Below, piece after piece: positions 6,866 through 16,061 of a stretch of DNA of 64,000 nt (within the stretch, counting starts at the first letter, position 1; the number at the start of each line of letters is the position of its first letter). Position numbers and translations under genes: made by a program. Location: positions 992,001-1,056,000 of the forward strand of contig NZ_JAFEJA010000001.1 in NCBI RefSeq assembly GCF_016919245.1, read 5' to 3'. This DNA is from Streptomyces zhihengii. GTDB lineage: Bacteria; Actinomycetota; Actinomycetes; Streptomycetales; Streptomycetaceae. A model generated the notes under the pieces. That model ran no database searches. It worked only from the letters and a program-made list of their open reading frames with translations, and had not been told where the DNA came from.

Positions 6866-9800
6866 ATGCGCGACGAACGCTGGGTCAACCGTTTCCTCTT
6901 CGCCTGGAACGACTCGCTGTTCTTCGACCCGCTCGACGTCGACTACGTGCCGGCGGACGACCACTTCCTCGCCGGACTCGACGAGCGGACGCAGGCACGC
7001 TTCGTCCGCAGCGGGATCTGGTGGAGCCACCGGCACGACCCCGAACTGCCCGCGCAGGGCTGGAAGATCCATGTGTCGGCGGGCCTGGACTCCGTCCGCG
7101 AGGTCGCCACCACCGTGAGCCGTCACCTGACGGAGCGGGGCCTGGACTTCAAGATCGCCCTCGATCTCAACATCTTCGAGATGCTCAACTCCAAGGCGAT
7201 GGCGCGGGGCAGCGGCGGCAAGCTCGCGACCGTCTACCCTCCCGACGAGGCCGCCTTCCGCTCGTGCCTGGCGGATCTGGCCCGGCTGCTGGAGGGCATG
7301 GAGGGCGCCTATGTGCTCTCGGACCTGCGCTACCGGGACAGCAAGGCGCTGTACTTCCGCTACGGGCAGTTCCTGGACACCCACACCATCGACGTCCTCG
7401 GCCGCCGCGTGGCGCACATCACCGGGCCCGACGGCCCCGTCCCGGACGACCGGCGCCCCGGATACGCGCAACCGTGGTGGGTGTCCTGGCCGTTCACCGA
7501 CTGGAAGCCCGACGAGGAGACCGCCGCCGACACCGGCACCAACACCCGCACCGACACCGATTCCGGCGACACCGACACCGGCACCGGCACCGGCACCGAA
7601 GCCGATTCCGGCGACACCGGTGCCGGCACCGGTGGCGAGGAACTGCTCGGCGGCCGCTTCCGGGTGACCGGCGCGATCCAGTTCTCCAACAGCGGCGGGG
7701 TGTACACCGCGGAGGACACCGCGCGGGACGACCGCCGGGTGGTCCTCAAGGAGGCCCGCCCGCACACCAACCTCAATCCGCGTCAGGGCCATGACGCCGT
7801 CGACATCCTCGCCCGGGAGTGGATGTTCCTGAACCGGCTCGCCGGCACGGGCTTCTTCCCCGTCCCGGTCGCCCGGTTCAGCCACTGGGAACACCATTTC
7901 ATCGCGGAGGAGTTCGTCGAGGGCTCCGACATCCGCTCGGTGCTCCTGGAGCGCAACCCGCTCGCCCGGCCGGGCTTCGACATCGAGCAGTCGCGGGAGT
8001 TCCTGCGGATCTTCGTCACCGTCTTCCGCGGGCTCGCGCGCGCCGTCCGGTCGGCCCACGAGCGCGAGGTGATCCTCGGCGACCTCACCGCCGCCAATCT
8101 GCTGATCGACCCCGACACCTGGGCGGTGACCGTCGTCGACCTGGAGGCCTGCCGCCTGGCCCGTCCCCCGGGACGCGAGGAGCAGGGCAGGAAAGACGGC
8201 GGGGAGCCCGGAAGGACAGGCCGCGGGACGGCCGTCCGCGAGCCCGGCGACGACCCAGGCGACAACCTCGGCGACGACATCGGCGACAGGGACGAACTTG
8301 CCCGGCCCGTCGAGCTGTTCACCCCCGGCTTCAGCCTCTCCCGCAGCCGCTACGAGGCGTTCGGCACCGAGGGCGACCTGTTCGCGCTGGCCACCACGAT
8401 GGCGTATTTCATCTTCCCGGTCGCGGCCATGTCCTATCTGCGCGACGACGTCTTCGACACCTACCGCATCTTCGTCGAGGGTCTGGGCTGGCCCGAGCGG
8501 ATCCACCGCCTGCTGACCGACCTGGCCGCCGCCCGCGTCACCCTGGACGAGGCGCTGGAGGAGCTGGAGGACGAGGAGGAGTTCCTCGCCGCCGTCCGGG
8601 TCCCGCTGCGGCCCTCCACGGCCGGTACGCCGGCCCTGCTGGCGCGGGCCGAGGCCGGGGTGGCCGCCTTCACCGCGGCGGCGGCGGACACCCGTCGGGC
8701 GACGCTGTTCCCGGTGGACCCGTTCGCGCACGTCACCAACCCGCTCAGTCTCGGCTTCGGCGCGAGCGGTGTGCTGTGGGCGCTGAACGCCTCCGGGGTG
8801 GCGCCGCGGCCCGAGTGGCGGCGCTGGCTGGAGGCCGAGATCGCCCGCATGGACACGGCGGAGTACGCGGACGGTCTGATGAACGGTCTCGCGGGCATCG
8901 CCTGGGCGGCCGACTCCCTCGGACTCTCCGACCAGGCCGGGGAGTTGCTCGCCGTGGCGAACCGGCGCGCGCCCGGACGCGGCGACCACACCTTCTACTA
9001 CGGCCTCGCCGGACTCGGGACGACCAACCTCCGCTTCCATCTGCGCACCGGCGACCCCCGGCACCTCGCCGCGGCCCGGGTGTGCGCGGGAGTGCTGCGC
9101 GACAGCGCCCGGCGCGAGGACGGCCGGGCGCACTGGCTGAACGAGTTCTCCTCCGGCGGCCCGCTCACCGGGCTCGGCTTCGGACAGGCCGGGGTCGCGC
9201 TGTTCCTGCTGCGGATGCACCAGGTCACCGGGGAGGAAGGGTATCTGCGGCTCGGCCGGGAGGCCCTCGACTGGGAGATGGCGCACGCCAAGCCGCTGGA
9301 CGACGACGGCCCGCTGATGTTCGAGCACGAGGGAGCGATGGAGCCCTACATCGAGGTGGGCTCGGCGGGGGTGGCACAGGTACTGCTGCGCTACGGGGAC
9401 CTGGACGGCGCCCGCACGATCCTGCGCGGCCTGGACTTCACCCACTCGGTGCTGCCCGGGTACGCGTTCGGGATCAGCGGTGTCGCCGACGCCCTGCTGG
9501 ACGCGGCCCGCTTCACCGGCGACCCGTCGTACCGCGACACGGCGCTGCGGCAGCTCGACTTCGTCCGCCGGGCGTTCCTCTTCGAGCCGGACGAGCGGTT
9601 CCGGGTACCCCGCGGCGACGGGCCGCCCCCGCTGGGCGTGCCCGGCGAGGGGCTGCTGCGCTGCTCCTGCGACTACCTGACCGGATCCGCCGGTGTGCTG
9701 CGGGTGCTGCACCGGGTGCACCACGGCGGGGCGCCCGACTTCCTCCTCGACGAACTCGACGACCTCGACGACCTCACCGACCTCACCGACCTCGACGAAC

Positions 9801-9883
9801 TCGACACGCGCGCCAAGCTCGCCAAGCTCGCCAAGCGGTCCGGCCCGACCGGGATCACCGGGGCGGCCGAGGTGACGCGGTGA
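6866..9883 (+). CDS. Class III lanthipeptide synthetase LanKC
   Basis: A 1005-aa trifunctional enzyme that phosphorylates, eliminates and cyclises Ser/Thr/Cys of the precursor. The N-terminal lyase domain (~1-215) contains KIHVSAGLD and GGKLATVYPP. The kinase domain (~260-570) has Lys295 in VVLKEA, catalytic Asp406 and Asn411 in GDLTAANLL, and Asp425 in VDLEA. The C-terminal cyclase-like domain (~620-960) lacks the Cys, Cys-His zinc ligands of LanC, which makes it class III, not class IV. Odd features are an Asp/Thr/Gly repeat linker (~219-258), a ~45-residue acidic insertion after Asp425, and an Asp-Leu repeat tail near the C terminus. The ATG at 6866 has AGAGG 6 nt upstream. The stop overlaps the exporter start (GTGA). 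Confidence 0.93.
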   Translation: MRDERWVNRFLFAWNDSLFFDPLDVDYVPADDHFLAGLDERTQARFVRSGIWWSHRHDPELPAQGWKIHVSAGLDSVREVATTVSRHLTERGLDFKIALDLNIFEMLNSKAMARGSGGKLATVYPPDEAAFRSCLADLARLLEGMEGAYVLSDLRYRDSKALYFRYGQFLDTHTIDVLGRRVAHITGPDGPVPDDRRPGYAQPWWVSWPFTDWKPDEETAADTGTNTRTDTDSGDTDTGTGTGTEADSGDTGAGTGGEELLGGRFRVTGAIQFSNSGGVYTAEDTARDDRRVVLKEARPHTNLNPRQGHDAVDILAREWMFLNRLAGTGFFPVPVARFSHWEHHFIAEEFVEGSDIRSVLLERNPLARPGFDIEQSREFLRIFVTVFRGLARAVRSAHEREVILGDLTAANLLIDPDTWAVTVVDLEACRLARPPGREEQGRKDGGEPGRTGRGTAVREPGDDPGDNLGDDIGDRDELARPVELFTPGFSLSRSRYEAFGTEGDLFALATTMAYFIFPVAAMSYLRDDVFDTYRIFVEGLGWPERIHRLLTDLAAARVTLDEALEELEDEEEFLAAVRVPLRPSTAGTPALLARAEAGVAAFTAAAADTRRATLFPVDPFAHVTNPLSLGFGASGVLWALNASGVAPRPEWRRWLEAEIARMDTAEYADGLMNGLAGIAWAADSLGLSDQAGELLAVANRRAPGRGDHTFYYGLAGLGTTNLRFHLRTGDPRHLAAARVCAGVLRDSARREDGRAHWLNEFSSGGPLTGLGFGQAGVALFLLRMHQVTGEEGYLRLGREALDWEMAHAKPLDDDGPLMFEHEGAMEPYIEVGSAGVAQVLLRYGDLDGARTILRGLDFTHSVLPGYAFGISGVADALLDAARFTGDPSYRDTALRQLDFVRRAFLFEPDERFRVPRGDGPPPLGVPGEGLLRCSCDYLTGSAGVLRVLHRVHHGGAPDFLLDELDDLDDLTDLTDLDELDTRAKLAKLAKRSGPTGITGAAEVTR

Positions 9884-11424
9884 AGCAGCTCTGGAACACC
9901 CTGCGCGGGCACCGTCTGCCGTTCGTCCTGATCACCGTCGCGGAGGCGGGCACGGCGGGCATCGAGGCCCTGGTGCATCCGCTGCTGCTGAAGGCGCTGT
10001 TCGACCAGGCGATCGTGACCGCGGACTTCGGGAGGTTCCTGTGGCTCGGGGCCGGCTACCTGGTGCTCGGGCTGTCGCTGAACCTCGCGGGATACGGGAT
10101 CTCCTGGTGGCGCAAGCGGTTCGAGAACGGCTTCGTGCTGGTGCTGGAGTCGGAGCTGCTGGAACGGTCGCTGGGGCAGGACGGGCGGAGGATGTCGCAG
10201 GCGGGCAGCGCCTCGTACGTCAGCCGCATCCACAACGACGTCCACGAGGGCGTGCTGCCCGCCGTCGACCTGTGCGTCCGGATCGCGCGCGGGGCCGTGG
10301 CGTCGGTCGTGTTCCTCTGTGTGCTGCTCTACCTGTCGTGGCAGGCGAGCCTGGTCCTGCTGGTGATCGTGCCGCCGCTGGTGCTGGTGAGCAACCGGCT
10401 GGCCAAGCGGATCGAGGACAACACGGGGCCCGAGCGCGAGGCGGAGGCCCGGTACATCAACCGGCTCACCGGCACGCTGGCCGCGTTCCACGCGCTGCGC
10501 GGCCTGCCGCGGCTGCTCCCCGGCGCCCGTGCGGCCAACCGGGACGCGCTAGGCGGCTTCCTCGGGCTGACCTTCGTCAACTACCGCCTGGCGCTGCGGC
10601 AGCGGACCCTCAGCGACCTGATCATGAATCTGTCGGACACCGCGTCCATGGTCATCGGAGCGTTCTTCGTCTTCTCCGGCCGGATGTCGTTCGGCAGCTT
10701 CCTCGCCTTCGTGAACTCGCTGTGGCGGGCGGTCACCGGCATCTTCGACCTGGTCAACATGATCCCGCAGGTGCGCCGCAGCTCCGCCGTGCTCACCCGG
10801 ATCGAGGCCCTGCGGGACGCCCGGACGCCGTCGTACCACGAGCAGGGCGACCTGGTCTCGGTGACGGGGGCCCGGGTCGTGTACGGGAAGGGCGACGGCG
10901 AGGACGCCGGCGACGCCGCCGAGGTGGCCGTCGAGGACTTCGCGCTGCGGCCGGGCGAACACGTGCTGCTGCGCGGCCCCAACGGCTGCGGGAAGACGAC
11001 GCTCCTGCACATCGTCGCCGGGACGCTCGCGCCGGACAGCGGCCGCGTCGTCCTGCCGCCCACCGTGGCGAGCCTGACCGCCCCGGTGAACCTGCCGCCG
11101 CTGCCGGTGCGTGAACTGGTCGGCGACGAGCGGCTGCGCACGGCACTCGGACTGGACGGCCTGGCGGGGCAGTTGCCGGCGGAGCTGTCGTCCGGGCAGC
11201 GGCAGCGCCTCGGCGTCGCGGCCCTGCTGAGCGAGGACGCCGACGTGTACCTCGCGGACGAGCCGTTCGCCAATCTCGACGAGCAGGGCAGGGAACTGGT
11301 GCTGCGGGCGATGGAGGAGCGGACGGCGGGCCGGGCGCTGCTCGTCGTGCACCACGGGGACGACGGTCTCGACGCGGGCTTCGACCGCGTGGTGACGCTG
11401 GCGGCGGCCGGGGCGGTCACCTGA
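9880..11424 (+). CDS. ABC exporter of the lanthipeptide cluster (fused TM-ATPase)
   Basis: A 514-aa half-transporter. Residues ~1-300 are an ABC exporter membrane domain with about six hydrophobic helices. The ATPase domain carries Walker A GPNGCGKTT (366-374), signature LSSGQRQRL and Walker B DVYLADEP. There is no N-terminal C39 peptidase domain, so leader removal must be done by another protease. GTG at 9880 overlaps the lanKC stop, so the two are translationally coupled. Position immediately after LanKC indicates export of the modified peptide and possibly self-protection. The signature has Ser in place of the first Gly (LSSGQ), a common variant. Confidence 0.88.
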   Translation: MKQLWNTLRGHRLPFVLITVAEAGTAGIEALVHPLLLKALFDQAIVTADFGRFLWLGAGYLVLGLSLNLAGYGISWWRKRFENGFVLVLESELLERSLGQDGRRMSQAGSASYVSRIHNDVHEGVLPAVDLCVRIARGAVASVVFLCVLLYLSWQASLVLLVIVPPLVLVSNRLAKRIEDNTGPEREAEARYINRLTGTLAAFHALRGLPRLLPGARAANRDALGGFLGLTFVNYRLALRQRTLSDLIMNLSDTASMVIGAFFVFSGRMSFGSFLAFVNSLWRAVTGIFDLVNMIPQVRRSSAVLTRIEALRDARTPSYHEQGDLVSVTGARVVYGKGDGEDAGDAAEVAVEDFALRPGEHVLLRGPNGCGKTTLLHIVAGTLAPDSGRVVLPPTVASLTAPVNLPPLPVRELVGDERLRTALGLDGLAGQLPAELSSGQRQRLGVAALLSEDADVYLADEPFANLDEQGRELVLRAMEERTAGRALLVVHHGDDGLDAGFDRVVTLAAAGAVT

Positions 11425-11511
11425 CGGGTGGCGGGACCGGGGTGCGCGGGGCCGGCCTTGCAGGGGAGGGCCTGCCCGCGGGCCGCGGTCGCGACAAGGA
11501 GGCGGGAGGCG

Positions 11512-11537
11512 GGGAGCGGGGCCCGCGTCCCGCTCCC
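11512..11537. terminator. Hairpin between convergent exporter and LAL regulator genes
   Basis: A 9-bp perfect stem, GGGAGCGGG (11512-11520) with CCCGCTCCC (11529-11537), and an 8-nt loop lie just beyond the convergent stop codons. Confidence 0.55.
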
Positions 11538-11547
11538 GTGGGCCGGG

Positions 11548-14463
11548 TCAGGTCACCAGGTCGGCGCGGGCGGCGGAGGCGAAGGCCGCGCGGTTCGGGT
11601 GTCCGGTCTTCTGGAGCAGGCTGGCCACGTGCTTCTCGACCGTGCGGTGCGATATGTGCAGCCGGCCCGCGATGTCCTTGTTGCCGATCCGCTCGGCCAC
11701 CAGCCGGGCGACCTCGAACTCCCGGACGGTGATGCCGCACCGCCGCAGGTCGAGGGGCACCTCCGCGTCGCCGGAGCGCCGCTGCCGCACCGGGGCGCCC
11801 ATCCGGCGCAGCAGCGCCCGGCAGGCCCCGGAGACGTTGCGCAGGCCCGCCGTGTGGAAGTACTCCTCGGCCTCGCGCAGCCAGTCGACCGGCGCGCCCC
11901 AGCCGTCGCGGTGGGCCGCCGCCGCGACCAGCCGCACACACAGGTTGCGCGCCATCGGGTACGGCTCGGCCGCCGCGAGTGCCGCGCCGGCCGCCGCGGA
12001 CGCCTCGACGGGACGGCCCTCCCGGCCGAGCAGCACGGCGTCGGCGAGGGCGACGAACTGCCGGTTCCAGCGGGTGCCGCCGGCCCCGGCCCGGGCCACT
12101 TCCGCGTGATGGCGTCTGCCCATGCGGCCGGCCACCACGCCGAGGAGCAGCACGATGCCGTGCCGGCCGATGTCGCAGGTCGCCGGATTCTCGGTGTCGT
12201 ACGCGAGCGCCAGGGCGAACTCCCGTTCGGCGGCGTCGTGCGCGTCCTCGAGGAGCGAGCAGAACGCCCGGGCCAGCCCGTACGACATCGCCCGGACGCC
12301 CGGCGCCGCGTCGACGAGCGGGCCGAGCCCCTCCAGCGCCGCCTCCATCTCGGCGCGCCGTCCCTGGTGCGCGTACCGCACGGCGTCGGCGAGCCGCAGC
12401 CGCGCCAGACAGGCACCGAGGCCGAGGCGTTCGGCGTCTGCGGCCGCCTCCCGGAGGCGTTCCGCGGCGGCGGTGAACTCGCCGCGCCGGAGCTGCTCCA
12501 GGGCGAGGAAGAAGGAGGCGTCCAGGGCGGGCGGCAGCACACCGGTGCGCCGGGCCTCCTCGCGGGCCTCGTCCACCGGCCCGGGGCGGCCGTCGCGTGC
12601 GGCCGCGAGCCCGGCCAGCCGGAGATCGGCGGCGGCCCGGAGCGCGGGGAGTCCGTTGGCATGGGCGAGCGCGCAGGCCCGCAGGACGTGCGCGGTCGCC
12701 GCCGCCTCGTCCTGTTCCGCCGCCAACCGCCCGAGCAGGAGCAGCGCGCGGCCGGCCCGTTCCGGCAGGCCGGCCCGCTCGGCGGCGTCCGCGCCCCGGC
12801 GGGCGAGGGCGGCGGCGGTGGTGAGCCGGTCGGGCGTCAGGCGGTGGAGTTCGACGTGCGCGGCGGCGACGTCGACGACGGCGCGGTGGGCGTCGTCCGG
12901 CCGGTCGCCGAGCAGCAGCCGGGCGACGTCGATGTGGCGGACGGCCTCCGCGGGGCGGCCGGCGAGCGCCGCGGTCTCGGCGAGGCGGGCGTGCAGACCG
13001 GCCCGGCGGGCGGGCGGCAGGCCGGGGTCGCCGGTGAGGCCGTCGGCCCCGGTCGGCACCGCGTCCGGGCGGCCCCCGGACACGGCCGTGTCCAGCAGCC
13101 GCTCCAGCACGGTGGCCCGCGTCCCGGGCGCGGTGGCGGGGCCGGTCAGCCGGTGTGCGCGGGCGAGCAGTTCCAGGGCGCGGTCCACCGCGCCGTCGGC
13201 GGCCGCCCGGCCGGCCGCCTCGCAGTACAGCCGGACGGCCTCCCCGGTCTCCCCCGCCTGCCCGTGCAGTGCGGCGGCGCGGGCGCACCACGGGCCGGGC
13301 AGCCCCGGGTGGAGCGCGGCCAGCGCGCCGGCGGCCCGCCGCGCGGCGCCCGCGCGTTCGCCGGGGCCGAGGCCCGCGAGCACCGCCGGGCCGACCAAGG
13401 GGTGACGGAAGGCCCACCAGCCCGCGCTCGTGGTGTCGGGAACGACCAGCCCGGCGGCGGTCGCCGTGCGCAGTGCCATGGCCAAGGCGTCGTCGCCGCA
13501 GCCCGACGCGCGCTGCACCACCGCCAGGGGGAAGCGCGGCCCGAACACGGCGGCGGTCCCGAGCAGCCGGGCGCCGCCCGGGCCGAGGCGGGCCGTGCGG
13601 CGGGCGACGCTGTCCGCGAGCGCGGCGGGCAGGACGGGCGGCATGCCGTCGCCGGCGCCTGCCAGACCGTGCGCGATCTCCCTCAGCACGAACGGGATCC
13701 CGGCACTGCCGGTCATCGCCCGGTCGAGCAAGCCGGGGCCGATCTCCTCGGGGGCGAGGGCCAGTTCGGCGGCGAGCAGGCGGCGGACGGCGTCGGGGCC
13801 GAGCGGCGGCACTTCGACGACGGCGGCCGCGCCGCGCTGGCGGGCCCGGGCGACCAGGTCGGCGGCGGCGCCCGGTTCACGGCCGGTCACGAGCAGCAGC
13901 ACCGCGGGCTGCCGGCCGAGGTTGTCGAGCAGGTACTCGACGGCGGCGAGCGTCGCCGCGTCGGCGTCCTGGAGGTCGTCGACGACGAGCAGGCAGCCGC
14001 GCCGCCGCCCGGCGACGGCGAGCGCGCGCAGCACCGACTCGGCGACCAGCAGCGGGGACAGCGGCCCGGACGCGGGGTGGGGGGTGCCCTCCAGCAGCGC
14101 GGCGAGGTGGGGTCCGTAGGCGTTCGTGGCGCCGGGGGCGGGGAGGGCGCCGGCACGGGTCAGGCAGAGCAGCCCCTCGACGAGCGGCCGGTACGGGACC
14201 GCCGGGCCGACCGTGCCGGCCCGGCCGCCGGCGGTGGCCATGCCCGCCCGCTCGGCCACCGCGAGGACCTCGGCGGCGAGCCGGGACTTGCCCACTCCGG
14301 GCTCCCCCGTGATCACGACCGCCGCGCCCCGCTGGGCCCGCGCCGCCGCCAGTGCGGCCCCGATCCGTGCCGTCTCGGCGGCGCGGCCCACGAGTTGCCC
14401 TCGTAACGGGGGGCCACCGTCGAGGGGCTGCGTCGCGGTGGGGGCCTTGGTCGTCGTCTTCAT
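11548..14463 (-). CDS. LuxR-family regulator of the LAL type (ATPase + TPR-like + HTH)
   Basis: A 971-aa large ATP-binding LuxR regulator. An N-terminal AAA/STAND ATPase has Walker A GEPGVGKS (53-60) and Walker B-like LLVVDDLQD. The long middle is Ala/Leu/Arg-rich helical repeat. The C-terminal ~65 residues are a LuxR/GerE helix-turn-helix (GITVREFEVARLVAERIGNKD to RTVEKHVASLL). The ATG at 14463 has AGGAGAGG upstream. It is convergent to the lanthipeptide operon, so it is a candidate activator of that cluster, but nothing in the sequence proves the link. LAL proteins usually bind a small ligand in the central region; none can be inferred here. Confidence 0.9.
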   Translation of the reverse strand: MKTTTKAPTATQPLDGGPPLRGQLVGRAAETARIGAALAAARAQRGAAVVITGEPGVGKSRLAAEVLAVAERAGMATAGGRAGTVGPAVPYRPLVEGLLCLTRAGALPAPGATNAYGPHLAALLEGTPHPASGPLSPLLVAESVLRALAVAGRRRGCLLVVDDLQDADAATLAAVEYLLDNLGRQPAVLLLVTGREPGAAADLVARARQRGAAAVVEVPPLGPDAVRRLLAAELALAPEEIGPGLLDRAMTGSAGIPFVLREIAHGLAGAGDGMPPVLPAALADSVARRTARLGPGGARLLGTAAVFGPRFPLAVVQRASGCGDDALAMALRTATAAGLVVPDTTSAGWWAFRHPLVGPAVLAGLGPGERAGAARRAAGALAALHPGLPGPWCARAAALHGQAGETGEAVRLYCEAAGRAAADGAVDRALELLARAHRLTGPATAPGTRATVLERLLDTAVSGGRPDAVPTGADGLTGDPGLPPARRAGLHARLAETAALAGRPAEAVRHIDVARLLLGDRPDDAHRAVVDVAAAHVELHRLTPDRLTTAAALARRGADAAERAGLPERAGRALLLLGRLAAEQDEAAATAHVLRACALAHANGLPALRAAADLRLAGLAAARDGRPGPVDEAREEARRTGVLPPALDASFFLALEQLRRGEFTAAAERLREAAADAERLGLGACLARLRLADAVRYAHQGRRAEMEAALEGLGPLVDAAPGVRAMSYGLARAFCSLLEDAHDAAEREFALALAYDTENPATCDIGRHGIVLLLGVVAGRMGRRHHAEVARAGAGGTRWNRQFVALADAVLLGREGRPVEASAAAGAALAAAEPYPMARNLCVRLVAAAAHRDGWGAPVDWLREAEEYFHTAGLRNVSGACRALLRRMGAPVRQRRSGDAEVPLDLRRCGITVREFEVARLVAERIGNKDIAGRLHISHRTVEKHVASLLQKTGHPNRAAFASAARADLVT

Positions 14464-15398
14464 CTGCCTCTCCTGGTGCGTGGGGAACCGAAGGTGCGGC
14501 GAGGAACGAGCGGGGGGCGCCGGGGGCGGGTGCGGGGGGCCGGGTGCCGTCGTCCGGCGGCCGGGCGTGTGCCGGGGCGGGAAGGCGCGGCACGCCGGGG
14601 CCGGGGGCCTGCCGGCCGGGCAGCGGCCCGGAGCTGCGGGGCGGGGCAGCAGCCCGGGGCGGGGCAACGGACCGGAGCGGGGCAGCGGCCCGGTGCGGCG
14701 GGGCCGGACGCGTGGGAGCCCCGCTCACCGTGCCGGGGACGCGGTCCGTGCTTGGGGGCCGGAGTGCTGCGTCGCCGGCGGGCGGCGGGGCCAAGGGGAG
14801 GAGCGGGCGGGCACGGCGCCTTCGGGACGCGTGGTCCACCGGCGCCGGACAACAACCGTCCACCGCTGCCCGTCCTCCCCGGCGGGTCCGCCACGGCACC
14901 GCCGGGGACGACGATAGGCAGCCGCCGACCGCCTTTTGCAGCCGTCCGTTTGGGGGGCTTGCGCGGGGTGGCCGGCCGCTCCGGGGCCGGGGCGGCACCG
15001 GGTCGCCGGCCGCCCACGGCCTGTGCGGCACTTGCTCATCAGCCGCCCGGGACCGGCGCCCGGCGAGCAGCCGACCGGGGCCGGCGCACCCCGGGCCCGG
15101 CGCGACCACGCCGGGAACCAGCGCACCCCGCAGGGACCGGCCACCGGGAACGGACGCCCCCGGGGCCGGTGCACCGCCCGGGGAACAGCCGCCCCGGCAG
15201 CCCGCGCCGCGCCGGGTCATCAGCCGCGCCAAGACCGGCGCACCCGGCGGACCGGCCTCGCCGGGAACAAGCCCACCCCGGCGGACCAGCCCACCGGGAA
15301 CAGGCGCCCCCGGAACCGGCGGCCCGCCCGGCGCCGGGCCGCCCGGCGCCGGACCGGGTGACGGGCTCGCGCCGGGCGGGTGGCGCGACGCCGGGCGG
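14464..15398. other. Gene-free GC-rich low-complexity region
   Basis: About 0.93 kb upstream of the LAL gene and downstream of the response regulator. It is dominated by degenerate G/C motifs such as GGGCAGCGGCCCGG (14600-14700) and CACCGGGAAC/GGCGC (15030-15370). Open frames cross it on both strands, but they have no Streptomyces codon bias, no ribosome binding site and no recognisable protein. The LAL promoter is presumably near 14464-14550, but I cannot define it. Confidence 0.6.
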
Positions 15399-16061
15399 TC
15401 AGGGGCCGTCGAGGCTGTCCTCGCTGACCCGGCGGGCCAGATCGATCTTGGTGTAGGCGGGGCGGCCCGCCTCGCGGTACTTCGCCTTGACGCGGTCCAG
15501 GTAGTCCTTCGCGGTGTGGACGGTGATCCCGGCCCGCCGCGCCGCGGACTTGAGCGTCATCCCGGACGCGTAGTCGAGCAGGATCTGCCGCTCCCGCGGC
15601 GAGAGCCGGGGGCGTGCCGGGCCGGTGTCGTGGGCGCAGGCGAAGGCGAGTTCGGGCGAGTGGGCGCCGCGTCCCGCCGCGACGTCCCCGATGGCGGCGA
15701 CCAGCGTCGGCAGGTCGTTGTCCTTGGTCAGATAGCCGTCGGCCCCGGCCCGCACCGCGTCGATGATCCGGGCGCGGTCGGGGACGGTGCTGATGACCAG
15801 CACCCGGCTGCCGGTGGCAAGCAGCCGCCGGATGTTCTCGGCCGGGGCGGATCCGTCGCGCAGCAGCAGGTCGAGCAGCACGACGTCGGCGGGGGCGGGC
15901 ACCGGCCCGTCCGGCGACTCCTCGCCGCCGTGGAGCAGGTCGCCGACGGTCGCCGCGGTGGCCACCAGCGCGAGTCCGGGCACGGGGGCGAGCCATGCGC
16001 GCATCCCGTCGAGGAGCATCCGGTCGTCGTCGACGACCGCCACGGTGGTCACGCCGGCCAT
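15399..16061 (-). CDS. NarL/LuxR-type response regulator
   Basis: A 220-aa response regulator. The receiver domain has the acidic pair in VVDDD (9-13), phospho-acceptor Asp64 in VLLDLLL, Ser/Thr in VISTV and Lys113 in LTKDND. The C-terminal HTH is LuxR/NarL-like (LSPRERQILLDYASG to KDYLDRVKAKY). It is the partner of the kinase at 16049, and the two genes overlap by 13 bp. I chose ATG 16061 (GGAG 5 nt upstream) over the GTG at 16052, which forms a GTGA overlap but has a poorer spaced ribosome binding site. Target genes are unknown; the nearest clusters are the lanthipeptide locus and the TetR/MpaB pair. Confidence 0.9.
   Translation of the reverse strand: MAGVTTVAVVDDDRMLLDGMRAWLAPVPGLALVATAATVGDLLHGGEESPDGPVPAPADVVLLDLLLRDGSAPAENIRRLLATGSRVLVISTVPDRARIIDAVRAGADGYLTKDNDLPTLVAAIGDVAAGRGAHSPELAFACAHDTGPARPRLSPRERQILLDYASGMTLKSAARRAGITVHTAKDYLDRVKAKYREAGRPAYTKIDLARRVSEDSLDGP

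Noticed and set aside
8690..9720. Class IV (LanL) assignment of the synthetase
   Set aside because: The cyclase domain lacks the zinc-binding Cys and Cys-His motifs, so class III LanKC is correct.
6788..9724. Very long open frames antisense to lanKC (and similar long antisense frames elsewhere)
   Set aside because: High GC removes stop codons from other frames. The opposite frames have no homology I recognise, no ribosome binding site and the wrong codon-position GC pattern.
14936..15361. Possible 141-aa Arg/Pro-rich gene in the gap after the LAL gene
   Set aside because: Low-complexity frame produced by repeats, without ribosome binding site or coding bias.
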